Positions 16,202 through 24,026 of a stretch of DNA of 25,031 bases are shown piece after piece. A program made the position numbers and the translations under genes. The notes beneath the pieces were generated by a model that searched no databases, was not told where the DNA came from, and saw nothing but the letters and a program-made list of their open reading frames with translations. The first letter of the stretch is position 1; each line of letters opens with the position of its first letter. This stretch comes from JAGQTE01 sp964648005. GTDB lineage: Bacteria; Actinomycetota; Acidimicrobiia; Acidimicrobiales; Acidimicrobilacustridaceae. The stretch is taken from the NCBI GenBank assembly GCA_964648005.1, contig CAZYKR010000023.1:1-25031 (forward strand), given 5' to 3'.

Positions 16202-17389
16202 CTACCGGTCCTTCGGGAGGCCGAGGATCCGCTCGGCGACGATGTTGCGCTGGATCTGGCTGGTGCCGGCGGCGATCGTGAACGACGTCGACCGCAACCG
16301 TTCCTCGACGAACGCGCCGGAGCCGAGTCCGGCCACGTCGGTGCGCGACAGGCTGGCCCGCTCGAGGATCTGCATGGCCAGATCGGTGAGCCGCTGCAAG
16401 AGCTCGGAGTAGTAGAGCTTCACGACCGAGCCGCCGGGGCCGGGGACGCCGTGCCGGTCGGCCTGCGCCAGGTTGCGCTTGGTCAAGGCCCACAGCGCGT
16501 CCATGTCGGCCTGCATCCTCCCGACCTCGCGCCGCAACGCCTTGTCGTCCCACGCTGTGGCGCTGCGTCGTGTGACCTTCTTGGCGAGCGCGACGAGATC
16601 GCTGATCATCCGGTCCGTCTCGACCAGATCGCTGATGAACGCGGTGCCGCGCTCGAACGAGAAGGTCACCATGGCGATGCGCCACCCGTCGTTCTCGGCC
16701 CCGACCCGGTTGGCCACCGGGACGCGCGCCTCGTCGAAGAAGACCTCGCTGAACTCGGTCGACCCGACGATCGTCTGCAGCGGCCGGATCTCGATCCCCG
16801 GGATATCCATGGGCAGGATCAGCCAGGTGATGCCCTTGTGCTTGGGGGCGTCCGGGTCGGTGCGCACCAGCAGTTCGCCGTAGTCGGCCACCTGGGCGAA
16901 CGACGTCCAGATCTTCTGACCGGTGATGACGTACTCGTCCCCGTCGAGCTCGGCCCGGCAGGACAGCGCGGCGAGATCGGAGCCCGCCCCGGGTTCCGAG
17001 AAGCCCTGGCACCACACCTCGTCGCCGCGCAGGATGCGCGGCAGGTGTGCCGCCTTCTGCTCGTCGGACGCCTCGGTCATCAGCGTCGGGCCCGCGTGCA
17101 GCAAACCGACGAAGTTCACGCCGACGTACGGTGCGCCGGCGCGCGTCGTCTCCTCCAGGTAGATCAGCTGCTCGGTGAGGGTGGCACCGCGCCCGCCGAC
17201 CTCGGTCGGCCAATTGATCCCGGCGTAGCCGGCCTCGAAGAGCAGCCGCTGCCAGCCGGTGTCGAAGGCACGTCGTGCCGGCCAGTCGTCCGGGTCGGGC
17301 TTGGGGGGCAAGGTGGGCAGCACCTCGGCGAGCCAGGCCCGCAGCTCGGCCCGAAACGCCAGCTCGGCCTCGGAGTAGCGCAGATCCAC
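16202..17389 (-). CDS. Acyl-CoA dehydrogenase, large/first subunit of a heteromeric pair
   Basis: The 395-residue protein starts at GTG 17389 (VDLRYSEAELAFRAELRAWL) with GGGAGAA upstream. The FAD-domain signatures are CQGFSEPGAGSDLAAL (SEPGAGSD at 131-138) and the ITGQKIWTSFAQVADYGELLVRTD strand, with a complete C-terminal helical domain ending in IAAGTSQIQRNIVAERILGLP. This N-terminal half provides flavin and substrate binding. It is encoded 5 nt before a second, shorter subunit, the arrangement of the heterotetrameric dehydrogenases of steroid catabolism. The promoter TTGCCG-18 nt-TAACGT has a CTGACG-type operator laid over the -10, so expression is probably repressed until an inducer is present. 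Confidence 0.93.
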   Translation of the reverse strand: MDLRYSEAELAFRAELRAWLAEVLPTLPPKPDPDDWPARRAFDTGWQRLLFEAGYAGINWPTEVGGRGATLTEQLIYLEETTRAGAPYVGVNFVGLLHAGPTLMTEASDEQKAAHLPRILRGDEVWCQGFSEPGAGSDLAALSCRAELDGDEYVITGQKIWTSFAQVADYGELLVRTDPDAPKHKGITWLILPMDIPGIEIRPLQTIVGSTEFSEVFFDEARVPVANRVGAENDGWRIAMVTFSFERGTAFISDLVETDRMISDLVALAKKVTRRSATAWDDKALRREVGRMQADMDALWALTKRNLAQADRHGVPGPGGSVVKLYYSELLQRLTDLAMQILERASLSRTDVAGLGSGAFVEERLRSTSFTIAAGTSQIQRNIVAERILGLPKDR

Positions 17390-17438
17390 AGGTGGGTTCT
17401 CCCGGTCACCCGCGCCGACCCGTGCCGCCGCGGAAAAT

Positions 17439-17476
17439 CTGACGCCACGTTAGAAACTCGCGCCACCCGACGGCAA
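17439..17476 (-). promoter_or_regulatory. Promoter and overlapping operator of the acyl-CoA dehydrogenase operon
   Basis: On the minus strand TTGCCG (17476-17471), 18 nt, TAACGT (17452-17447) form a plausible promoter. CTAACGTGGCGTCAG (17453-17439) covers the -10 and is a one-mismatch inverted repeat of the CTGACGnnnCGTCAG type found at three other promoters. The GTG start lies about 50 nt downstream. Confidence 0.62.
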
Positions 17477-17492
17477 CCGCGCTCGAGGGCCG

Positions 17493-17786
17493 TCAGACCT
17501 CGTCGTCCTCCTTGAAGACCTTGCGCAGCAGGCGGGGTCGTTTCGCCATCCGTTCGGAGCGCACGGACTCGCGAGCGATGCGATCGATCTCGGCCGCGCT
17601 CAGGTCCGGCTCGCCACTCGACAGCGGCGCGTCAGGCGACCACTCGACGTCGGCGGCCGGCGTTGGATCGTCGTCGACGACCTCCTCGGGCGCCTGCGCG
17701 TTGAGCAGGTTGGCGCAGACCCGACAACGCCGGACATCGGGATCGTTGTCCGCCCCGCACTCGGGGCAGCGGTTCGACTCGGCCAT
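17493..17786 (-). CDS. Small zinc-ribbon protein, uncharacterised
   Basis: The 97-residue protein starts at ATG 17786 with a clear GGAGGTG ribosome site 6 nt upstream. Residues 7-24 form a short zinc ribbon, CPECG and CRVC (Cys7, 10, 21, 24). The middle is acidic and proline-rich (EEVVDDDPTPAADVEW), followed by an amphipathic helix (SAAEIDRIARESVRSERMAKR) and a basic-then-acidic tail (RLLRKVFKEDDEV). No enzymatic motif is present. It is the only gene between the FadD3-like ligase and the acyl-CoA dehydrogenase promoter, 23 nt after the ligase stop. Role unknown. Confidence 0.82.
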   Translation of the reverse strand: MAESNRCPECGADNDPDVRRCRVCANLLNAQAPEEVVDDDPTPAADVEWSPDAPLSSGEPDLSAAEIDRIARESVRSERMAKRPRLLRKVFKEDDEV

Positions 17787-17809
17787 GGCGCACCTCCGTG
17801 GCGACGATC

Positions 17810-19480
17810 CTAGGACGAGGCGGCATCGGTGACCCGAGCGCGCAGCTCGAACTTGAGCACCTTGCCCGTGGCGTTGAGCGGCAGCACGTCGACCAGTTCG
17901 ACCCGGCGGGGCACCTTGTAGTTGGCCATGTGCTCGCGGCACCAAGCGATCAACTCCTCCGGCGTCGCCTCGGCACCCGGTCGGAGCACGACGAAGGCGC
18001 AGCCGACCTCGCCCATCCGCTCGTCGGGGATGCCGACCACGGCGACCTGGGCGATCCGCTCGTCGGCGAGCATGAGGTTCTCGATCTCGGCCGGGTAGGC
18101 GTTGAAGCCTCCAACGATGAACATGTCCTTCATGCGATCAGTGATGCGCAGGTAGCCGAGGTCGTCCATGATCCCGATGTCCCCCGTGTGCAGCCAACCG
18201 TCGGCGTCGAGCGCCACCGCCGTCTCGCCGGGCTCGTCGAAGTAGCCGCGCATCACGTTGTACCCCCGCAGGACGACCTCACCCGGCTCGCCCCGCGGCA
18301 CCTCCGCCCCGGCGTCGTCGACGCAGCGCACCTCGACGTCCGGGATGGCGCGGCCCGAGGTGGTGGCGATGGTCTCGGCGTCGTCGTCCCAGCGGCACAT
18401 GGTGGCGATGCCGCACGCCTCGGTGAGGCCGTAGCCGGTGATGATCGTCTCGAAGCCGAGCTCGGCACGCATCTGCACGATCAGCTCGACCGGGATCGCC
18501 GCCGCGCCCGTCACGGCCAGGCGCAACGAGGACAGATCGAAGCCGGAGAAGTCCGGGTGGTGCAGGATCGTCTGGTACAGCGTCGGGGGCCCAGGCAGCA
18601 TCGTGATCCGCTCGTCGGCGACGCGGGCCATCACCGTCGGCACGTCGAACACCGGCTGCGGGTAGATCGTGGCGCCCATCATGAGCGACGCCAGGATGCC
18701 CGCCTTGTAGCCGAAGGCGTGGAAGAACGGGTTGATGATGAGGTAGCGATCGCCCTGGCGCAGGCCGACGACCGAGGCCCATGCCGAGAACGAGCGCAGG
18801 TTCTGCGCGTGCGCCGTCATCACGCCCTTGGGGGTCCCGGTGGTGCCCGAGGTGAACAAGATGTCCGACAGGTCGTCGGGTGCGACGGCGCCGGCGCGTT
18901 GCTCGGCCTCGGCGACGGGCACCGCCGCCCCGGCATCGAGGAAGTCCGGCCACGACATGGTGCCTTCGGCCGGGTCGCCTCGGAGCACGACCACGTGGGT
19001 CAACTCGTCGAGGTCCGCCACCGGTCGCCCGTCGACGGGCCCGCCCGCCGCGGCGCGCAGCAGCGCCACGTAGTCGGTGTCGAGGAAGTCGGTCACGCAG
19101 CACAGCACCTTGGCGCCGCTCTTGGCCAGCACGTAGGCGGCCTCCGGTCCCTTGAAGCGCGTGTTCAGTGGCACGAGCACCGCACCTGCGCCGTGCAGGC
19201 CCAACAGCGCTACGGCCCACTCCCAGACGTTGGGCGCCCAGATCGCCACCCGGTCACCGGGCGCCACGCCCAAGGCGATGAGCGCGCGGGTGACCCGTTG
19301 CGCCTCGGCCGCCAGCTCGGCGAACGACAGCGTGCGCTCGGCGTCGACGATGGCGGGGGCGTCGCCGAGACGCTCGGCGACGTCGGCGAGCAGACGAGGG
19401 GTGGTCCCCCACCGCTCGTCGCCGCGGACGATGGTGGCGTCGGCGCCGCCGACCGGGAAACCAGGAGAAGCGTCGGACAT
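17810..19480 (-). CDS. fadD3: FadD3-like acyl-CoA ligase
   Basis: The 556-residue ANL ligase starts at ATG 19480. Its core closely resembles actinobacterial FadD3 as I remember it: DILFTSGTTGTPKGV (TSGTTG at 210-215), NPFFHAFGYKAGIL, LPGPPTLYQ, DFSGFDLSSLRLAVTGAA, YGLTEACGIATMCRWDDDAETIATTSGR, DGWLHTGDIG, and the C-terminal catalytic Lys540 in LNATGKVLKFELR. FadD3 in M. tuberculosis and Rhodococcus adds CoA to HIP, the bicyclic remnant of steroid rings C and D. The N-terminal 30 residues before the LLADVAERLGDAPAIVD segment are extra. A TAGGCT -10 hexamer 8 nt before the ATG indicates a leaderless message, and a CTGACG-type operator overlaps the expected -35. The exact acid is inferred; other FadD ligases of similar sequence exist. 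Confidence 0.9.
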   Translation of the reverse strand: MSDASPGFPVGGADATIVRGDERWGTTPRLLADVAERLGDAPAIVDAERTLSFAELAAEAQRVTRALIALGVAPGDRVAIWAPNVWEWAVALLGLHGAGAVLVPLNTRFKGPEAAYVLAKSGAKVLCCVTDFLDTDYVALLRAAAGGPVDGRPVADLDELTHVVVLRGDPAEGTMSWPDFLDAGAAVPVAEAEQRAGAVAPDDLSDILFTSGTTGTPKGVMTAHAQNLRSFSAWASVVGLRQGDRYLIINPFFHAFGYKAGILASLMMGATIYPQPVFDVPTVMARVADERITMLPGPPTLYQTILHHPDFSGFDLSSLRLAVTGAAAIPVELIVQMRAELGFETIITGYGLTEACGIATMCRWDDDAETIATTSGRAIPDVEVRCVDDAGAEVPRGEPGEVVLRGYNVMRGYFDEPGETAVALDADGWLHTGDIGIMDDLGYLRITDRMKDMFIVGGFNAYPAEIENLMLADERIAQVAVVGIPDERMGEVGCAFVVLRPGAEATPEELIAWCREHMANYKVPRRVELVDVLPLNATGKVLKFELRARVTDAASS

Positions 19481-19488
19481 GAGGCGTG

Positions 19489-19528
19489 AGCCTAGCCGTC
19501 GGACCCACCAGACCTGATGGGGCGTCAG
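19489..19528 (-). promoter_or_regulatory. Promoter and operator of the FadD3-like ligase
   Basis: On the minus strand TAGGCT (19494-19489) is 8 nt before the ATG, typical of a leaderless promoter. CTGACGCCCCATCAG (19528-19514), a one-mismatch inverted repeat, covers the expected -35 position. It is the fourth copy of the shared operator. It also sits upstream of the divergent Nudix gene and could affect both. Confidence 0.6.
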
Positions 19529-19569
19529 ATTCGCCAGTCGGGCGAACAGCCACGCCATACTGGCGAGCC

Positions 19570-20073
19570 GTGAGCCCGTTCACCCTCCGCCGCCAGGCCG
19601 CCCGCGTGGTGCTGCTCAACGCCGCCGGCGAGGTCCTGCTCCTCGAGGCGATCGACCCGGCCGACCGGTCGAAGGGCACGTGGTGGGAGATCCCCGGCGG
19701 GGGCATCGACCCGCACGAAGACTCCGCCGACGCGGCGCGCCGCGAGCTGCACGAGGAGACCGGGATCCTCGAGGTCACCGTCGGGCCCTGCGTCTGGGTC
19801 CAGCACGCGCAGTTCACCTTCGGGGGCCTGCACTTCGATCAGCACGAGCGCGTGCACGTGGCGTGGACCGAGGCCGCACACGACGTACGGCCGGCAGCGC
19901 TGGAGCTGCTGGAGGCGGCAGCGTTTCGCGGGCACCGGTGGTGGGGCCTCGACGACCTCCTCGAGGCGCCGGTCAAGGTGCTCCCCCACCGGCTGCGCGA
20001 GTTCCTCCCCGACCTCGTCGCCGGCCGACTGCCCGACGACCCGCTCGACATCACCCACACCGGCGGCTGGTGA
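19570..20073 (+). CDS. Nudix hydrolase
   Basis: The 167-residue protein has a complete Nudix box GX5EX7REUXEEXGU at residues 44-66 (Gly44, Glu50, Arg58-Glu59, Glu62-Glu63, Gly65), preceded by the strand ARVVLLNAAGEVLLLEA and WWEIPGG. It hydrolyses a nucleoside diphosphate linked to another group; the WW/GLDDLLEAP C-terminal part is typical of uncharacterised Nudix proteins and does not identify the substrate. The GTG at 19570 is chosen because it directly precedes the first core strand and lies 8 nt after CATACT, a -10-like hexamer; longer in-frame starts would cross the divergent promoter. Its stop overlaps the start of the methyltransferase (GTGA), so the two are translationally coupled. 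Confidence 0.88.
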   Translation: MSPFTLRRQAARVVLLNAAGEVLLLEAIDPADRSKGTWWEIPGGGIDPHEDSADAARRELHEETGILEVTVGPCVWVQHAQFTFGGLHFDQHERVHVAWTEAAHDVRPAALELLEAAAFRGHRWWGLDDLLEAPVKVLPHRLREFLPDLVAGRLPDDPLDITHTGGW

Positions 20074-20813
20074 GCGCCCGCCCGCCCCGCACCGACTTCG
20101 GCACCGACGACCCGGCGAAGCTGACGACGCTGATCGGCTCGGCCGTGGCGTGCCTGCTCATCGGCTTGTTCCTGACCGGCGGCGGTGCTCGGCTGCTCGC
20201 CGCCGTCCCGCTGGTGGCGTTCGCCGTGCTGTCGACGGCGGCGTACAGCCGGGCCCGGGCGTCGTCGTTGACGAAGCGTCGCCTGTGGGACGCCCTCCTC
20301 GACGACCTGGCCCTCGACGGCACCGAGACGGCCGTGGATGTCGGATGCGGGCGCGGCCTGGTGCTCGCCGGACTGGCGCAACGGCTGCCCCACGGCACGG
20401 CCATCGGCATCGATCGGTGGCGGACGCGCGAGCAGTCCGGCAACCACCCCGCCGCCACCGAGGCCACCATGCGCCTGCTGGGCGTCGACGGACGCACGGA
20501 CGTCCGCACCGGCGACGCCCGGGCGCTGCCGCTCGACGACGCGTCCGTCGACGTCGCCACCGCCGGCCTGATCCTCGACCACCTCGACCGTGACGACCGG
20601 CGCGTCGCCGTCGACGAGCTGCTGCGCGTGCTGCGACCGGGTGGCCGGCTGGTGGCGGTCGACCACCGGCGCCTCGAGGACGTGCTCGAGCAACTGCGCG
20701 CCGCCGGGTGCGCGCCGCTGCGCGCCTGGCGCCAGCGCGGCGGGCCGCCGTACCCGGCGTTCCATGTGATCGTGGCGACCACGCCGTCGGCCGCGACCGG
20801 GCCGGCCCGTTAG
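20070..20813 (+). CDS. Class I SAM-dependent methyltransferase with N-terminal membrane hairpin
   Basis: The 247-residue product starts at GTG 20070, overlapping the Nudix stop by 4 nt. Residues about 19-60 contain two hydrophobic segments (LIGSAVACLLIGLFL and LLAAVPLVAFAVLSTAAY), probably a membrane hairpin. The methyltransferase domain follows: motif I VDVGCGRG (89-96) with AIGID, the TGDARALPLDDASVDVATAG motif, and LLRVLRPGGRLVAVDH. The substrate is unknown; membrane attachment suggests a lipid or quinone-like acceptor, which is speculative. The stop codon overlaps the stop of the convergent TetR gene (TTAG). Confidence 0.87.
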   Translation: MSARPPRTDFGTDDPAKLTTLIGSAVACLLIGLFLTGGGARLLAAVPLVAFAVLSTAAYSRARASSLTKRRLWDALLDDLALDGTETAVDVGCGRGLVLAGLAQRLPHGTAIGIDRWRTREQSGNHPAATEATMRLLGVDGRTDVRTGDARALPLDDASVDVATAGLILDHLDRDDRRVAVDELLRVLRPGGRLVAVDHRRLEDVLEQLRAAGCAPLRAWRQRGGPPYPAFHVIVATTPSAATGPAR

Positions 20814-21463
20814 GCGGCGAAGGCCCGGTCGATCAGCGCGTGCAGCTCCGCTGGGGGGAGGCGCGCTTCGAGCGTCGACGTGCCGGCGTCGTCGAGGCCG
20901 AACACCCACTGCGCGATGTAGGCCTGCAGCAGGCCGGAGAACAGGCCGGCGAGCGCCTCCGGATCACCGGGGCGGAGCTCACCCGACGCGATGCCCGCCG
21001 CCACGATCCCTTCCTCGAACGCCATCACCTCGCGGTATCGGGCATACCCGGCCTCGTTGAGGCTCGCTCGCATGGCCCAGGTCGCGCCTCCCAACTCGCG
21101 CTGGAAGACCCGGTAGAAGTCCGGACGCTCCCGGAAGTACGCCAGCGACACGTCGGCGACACGATGCAGCTGGCCCAGCGGTGACGCCTCGTCGGCGCAG
21201 GCGGCGTGCATCGCTGCGAGCAGTGCCCCGCCCTGGCGCTCGAGCACCTGTGCGAACAGGTCGTCCTTGCCCTCGAAGAACCCGTACAACGCCCCGACCG
21301 AGAACTCCGCCTGCTCGGCGACCTCCTTCAGCGTGGCGCCGTGGAAGCCCTTGCGGCCGAAGACGCGTTCGGCCGCGTCCAGGATGTGGTCGCGGCTGAC
21401 CCGGTCCTTGTGGGCACGCCGCTGGTCCCGCAGGCTCGGCGTGTCGCCCCCGGTTGCGGTCAC
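20810..21463 (-). CDS. TetR family transcriptional regulator
   Basis: The 217-residue protein starts at GTG 21463, overlapping the upstream SDR stop by 4 nt. Residues about 20-70 form the TetR helix-turn-helix: DRVSRDHILDAAERVFGRKGFHGATLKEVAEQAEFSVGALYGFFEGKDDLF. The remaining 145 residues form the helical ligand-binding/dimer domain, with FFYRVFQREL-like features common in fatty-acid or xenobiotic-responsive members; the ligand cannot be told. Co-transcription with the SDR suggests that the regulator controls its own operon through the palindrome TGAACGGCGGTTCA at 22332. It is convergent with the methyltransferase, with overlapping stop codons. Confidence 0.92.
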   Translation of the reverse strand: MTATGGDTPSLRDQRRAHKDRVSRDHILDAAERVFGRKGFHGATLKEVAEQAEFSVGALYGFFEGKDDLFAQVLERQGGALLAAMHAACADEASPLGQLHRVADVSLAYFRERPDFYRVFQRELGGATWAMRASLNEAGYARYREVMAFEEGIVAAGIASGELRPGDPEALAGLFSGLLQAYIAQWVFGLDDAGTSTLEARLPPAELHALIDRAFAA

Positions 21464-22308
21464 GCCTCGCGGCCCTGCGTCGCGGCCTTGGCCCACTTGG
21501 CGCGCTCGTCGACGGTGATGGTCGTCTCGGGCCGGATCGACAGCAGGCTGACCTTGGCGCCGCGCGGCGCCGTGATGGCCGCCACGACGGCGTGGGCGAC
21601 GACGTCGGTCGGCACGTAGTTGAAGTCGTCGGTGATCCCGAGGCGCTGCCACGCCTCCATGAAGGCGATCAGGTCCTCGTCCGGCCACGAGGTGTTGAAC
21701 TCCGACACCGTCGGGCCGAGCCGCACGGTGGCGACCCGGATGCCCGAGCCGCTCAACTCGACATCGAGCCCCATGGCCAGGTACTCGACGGCGGCCTTCG
21801 TGGCGCCGTAGGGCAGCATGTGCGGGTACGGCTTTTGGATCGAGTCGCTGGAGATGAACACGACGTCGCCGGGGATGCCGGCCTCGAGCATGCGAGCCGT
21901 GGCGCGGCGGGTGCACAACAAGACGCCGAGGAGGTTGGTGTCGACGATGGCCCGCAGCCGCTCGACCGACACGTCGGCGACCGCGCCCAGATACCCGACG
22001 CCCGCGTTGTTGACGAGGGCCTCGACCGGACCGGCCTCGGCCTCGACAGCGTCGAAGAAGGCGTCGACCGAGGCATCGTCGGTGACGTCGAGCCGGTGGA
22101 CGACCGGCGTACCGCCGGCGGCGGCGACGGCATCGGCGGTCTCGGCCAGGCGATCCTCGCGCCGGGCGCCGATGCCCACGGTCCATCCGAGCGCGCCGAG
22201 CGCCACGGCGATCTCGCGTCCCACGCCGGCGCTGGCACCGGTGACGGCGGCGACGCGCTGCGGGTGCGCCTGCACGCCCCACGCGCCGGTTTCGTTGGTC
22301 GCGGCCAC
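21460..22308 (-). CDS. Short-chain dehydrogenase/reductase
   Basis: The 282-residue SDR starts at GTG 22308 with GGAGGA 4 nt upstream. Cofactor motif TGASAGVG (23-30), an Arg-Arg after strand 2 (GARREDRL) that favours NADPH, LDVTDDASVDAF, VNNAG, FISSDSIQKP with the catalytic serine region, and YGATK with Tyr167 and Lys171. It carries an extended C-terminus (SLLSIRPETTITVDERAKWAKAATQGREA). The substrate is unknown; mycobacterial relatives often act on lipid or xenobiotic ketones. It is the first gene of a two-gene operon with a TetR regulator, and a 14-bp palindrome lies about 24 nt before its start. Confidence 0.92.
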   Translation of the reverse strand: MAATNETGAWGVQAHPQRVAAVTGASAGVGREIAVALGALGWTVGIGARREDRLAETADAVAAAGGTPVVHRLDVTDDASVDAFFDAVEAEAGPVEALVNNAGVGYLGAVADVSVERLRAIVDTNLLGVLLCTRRATARMLEAGIPGDVVFISSDSIQKPYPHMLPYGATKAAVEYLAMGLDVELSGSGIRVATVRLGPTVSEFNTSWPDEDLIAFMEAWQRLGITDDFNYVPTDVVAHAVVAAITAPRGAKVSLLSIRPETTITVDERAKWAKAATQGREA

Positions 22309-22331
22309 AACATCCTCCGACTTCAGAAAAG

Positions 22332-22345
22332 TGAACGGCGGTTCA
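22332..22345. promoter_or_regulatory. Candidate TetR operator before the SDR-TetR operon
   Basis: TGAACGGCGGTTCA has perfect TGAAC/GTTCA arms with a 4-nt centre, 24 nt upstream of the SDR GTG. Position in front of an operon ending in a TetR gene suggests autoregulation. The centre is 2 nt longer than in the KstR box, so a different regulator is expected. Confidence 0.6.
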
Positions 22346-22368
22346 GCGTAGCCGAAGCGGCCCCGGGC

Positions 22369-23976
22369 TCAGCCGGTCTGCCCGCTGTCGAGGCCGCCGA
22401 TCGTCGGCGACGTCGTCGAGGACGAGTCGTCAGCCGGGTTCTGCTCGACACACCCCTGGAGGATCTTCGGGATCTCGGTGTTCTCGAGCGACTGGCCGCT
22501 GCTCGCCGCCTCGTTGAGCTCCTTGAACCGCTCGAACGGCACGGTGTCCCGGATCTCCTCGTAGACGCAGCGGCAGACCGACCGGGCGTTGTCCGCCGCA
22601 CAACGGTCGATGAAGAGCCGTTCGATGGCCGGCGTGTAGTCACTCGCCTCCGCTGTCGACGCCGTGGAGGGGTCCGACGTGGGGTCGCTGGTGGGATCCG
22701 TCGTGGGATCGCTGGTCGAACCCTGTCCGGTCGTCGGGGACGAGGTTGCCGTCTCGCCCGAGCCACTCGACCGGGTCAGGAGCACCGCGCCACCGCCCAG
22801 CAGCGCGAGCACCAGCACCGCGATCCCGATGAGCAGTGGCGCCTTCGACTTCTTCGCCGGAGCCGGCGCGCCCTGCGACGGCGGGTACACCTGGGCCGTC
22901 ATCGCGCTGGCTGCGGCGACGCCGGATTGGGTCATGGCACCGGGTGCGGCCGCAGGGGCGCCCGGCAGCGCTCCCCCGCGCATGACGTCCGCCACGACGG
23001 CACCACACGAACCGCAGAACTCCGCGCCCGGCGCCAGCGACGCCGAGCAGCTCGGGCAGATCGCCGCCGAGGTCGGCACGAACGACACCCCGGCGGCGGC
23101 CCCGAGCTCAGCCTCGACCTCGGCGGGCACCGTGAGCTTGCCGGCGTCGAGCCCTTCGGCGCGGCGCGCCGCTTGGAGCTCACGCCCGAACTCCACCGCC
23201 GACTGCTGCCGGTCGTCGGGGTCCTTGGCCATCGATCGCTCGATGACCCGACAGATCGAGTCGGGCACGCCGCGCTGGCGCAGGTCCGGCGGCGCCTCCG
23301 TCAGGATCCGGCGCAACATCGGCACCATGGACTCGTCGCCCTCGACCTGGAACGCCGGCACGCCGTAGAGCAGCTCGAAGATCGTCGACCCCAGCGAGTA
23401 GACGTCGGCCAGCACCGACGGCCGCTGTCCGTCGAGGACCTCAGGCGGCGCGTGCGCCATCGATGCCGTGATCACCCCGCTGCGCGTCTCGTGGCCGCCC
23501 GAGATCCGGGCGATGCCGAAGTCGGTGAGCTGCGCTTCGCCGTAGGCGGACATCAACACGTTGCCGGGCTTGATGTCGCGGTGGATCACTCCGGCGCGAT
23601 GCGCGGTCTCGAGGGCGCCGGCGAGGTGCACGCCGATGAGCGAGGCGTCCTGCCAGTTCAGGAGGTTGCCCGCCTCCATCCGGTCGGCGAGCGACCCTCC
23701 GGGCAGGAAGGCCATGACGAGGTAAGGCCGTCCCGACGAGGCGAAGCCCGCGCCGTACACCGTCACGATGTTCGGGTGGTCCGACAGCGCACCCATGGCG
23801 TGGCACTCGCGCTCGAAGCGGTCCTTGGCCGCCTCGTCGAGGTTCAGCGCGGCCAGCACCTTCACGGCGACCGTCCGCCGGAACGACGGCTGGTACGCCT
23901 TGTAGACGGTGGCGAAGCCACCGACACCGATTTCCTCTGGAGCCTCCAGGCCCTCGATTCCGAGGTCTGTCGTCAC
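22369..23976 (-). CDS. Transmembrane serine/threonine protein kinase (PknB-type) with zinc ribbon and extracellular Cys-rich domain
   Basis: The 535-residue protein starts at GTG 23976 with GGAGGG 5 nt upstream. The kinase domain spans about 1-270: GVGGFATVYKA glycine loop, Lys39 (VAVKVL), HRDIKPGNVL (His132, Arg133, Asp134), DFG (152-154), an activation segment ending in HAPPE, and DVYSLGSTIFELL. All catalytic residues are present. At about 310-335 is a CPSC-CGSCG zinc ribbon, followed by an Ala/Pro linker, one membrane helix (about 380-402) and an extracellular part with a DPTS repeat, then a roughly 70-residue domain with four Cys (DRC, SVCRC, GC). The topology is that of a receptor kinase sensing something outside the cell; no PASTA domain is present. 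The ligand and targets are unknown. It lies 50 nt downstream of the TetR gene, with its own TAGACT hexamer (minus-strand 24003-23998). Confidence 0.93.
   Translation of the reverse strand: MTTDLGIEGLEAPEEIGVGGFATVYKAYQPSFRRTVAVKVLAALNLDEAAKDRFERECHAMGALSDHPNIVTVYGAGFASSGRPYLVMAFLPGGSLADRMEAGNLLNWQDASLIGVHLAGALETAHRAGVIHRDIKPGNVLMSAYGEAQLTDFGIARISGGHETRSGVITASMAHAPPEVLDGQRPSVLADVYSLGSTIFELLYGVPAFQVEGDESMVPMLRRILTEAPPDLRQRGVPDSICRVIERSMAKDPDDRQQSAVEFGRELQAARRAEGLDAGKLTVPAEVEAELGAAAGVSFVPTSAAICPSCSASLAPGAEFCGSCGAVVADVMRGGALPGAPAAAPGAMTQSGVAAASAMTAQVYPPSQGAPAPAKKSKAPLLIGIAVLVLALLGGGAVLLTRSSGSGETATSSPTTGQGSTSDPTTDPTSDPTSDPSTASTAEASDYTPAIERLFIDRCAADNARSVCRCVYEEIRDTVPFERFKELNEAASSGQSLENTEIPKILQGCVEQNPADDSSSTTSPTIGGLDSGQTG
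22668..22717 (-). repeat. 12-nt tandem repeat encoding DPTS units in the kinase
   Basis: The minus strand encodes four successive DP(T/S)(T/S) units with a 12-nt period, just outside the membrane helix of the kinase. It is a flexible, probably length-variable stalk. Confidence 0.7.
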
Positions 23977-24026
23977 ATCGCCCTCCGCACGGCGCCGAGT
24001 CTAGGGAGCACAGCGTGCCAGCGCGT

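Noticed and set aside
21182..21196. GTGACGCCTCGTCGG, close to the shared CTGACG operator.
   Set aside because: It lies inside the TetR coding sequence, where it encodes an Asp-Glu-Ala-Ser stretch; it is not near a promoter, so it is likely coincidence.
22332..22345. Considered as a KstR box.
   Set aside because: The AAC and GTT half-sites are 4 nt apart rather than 2, so it does not match the KstR consensus; kept as a separate TetR-type operator.
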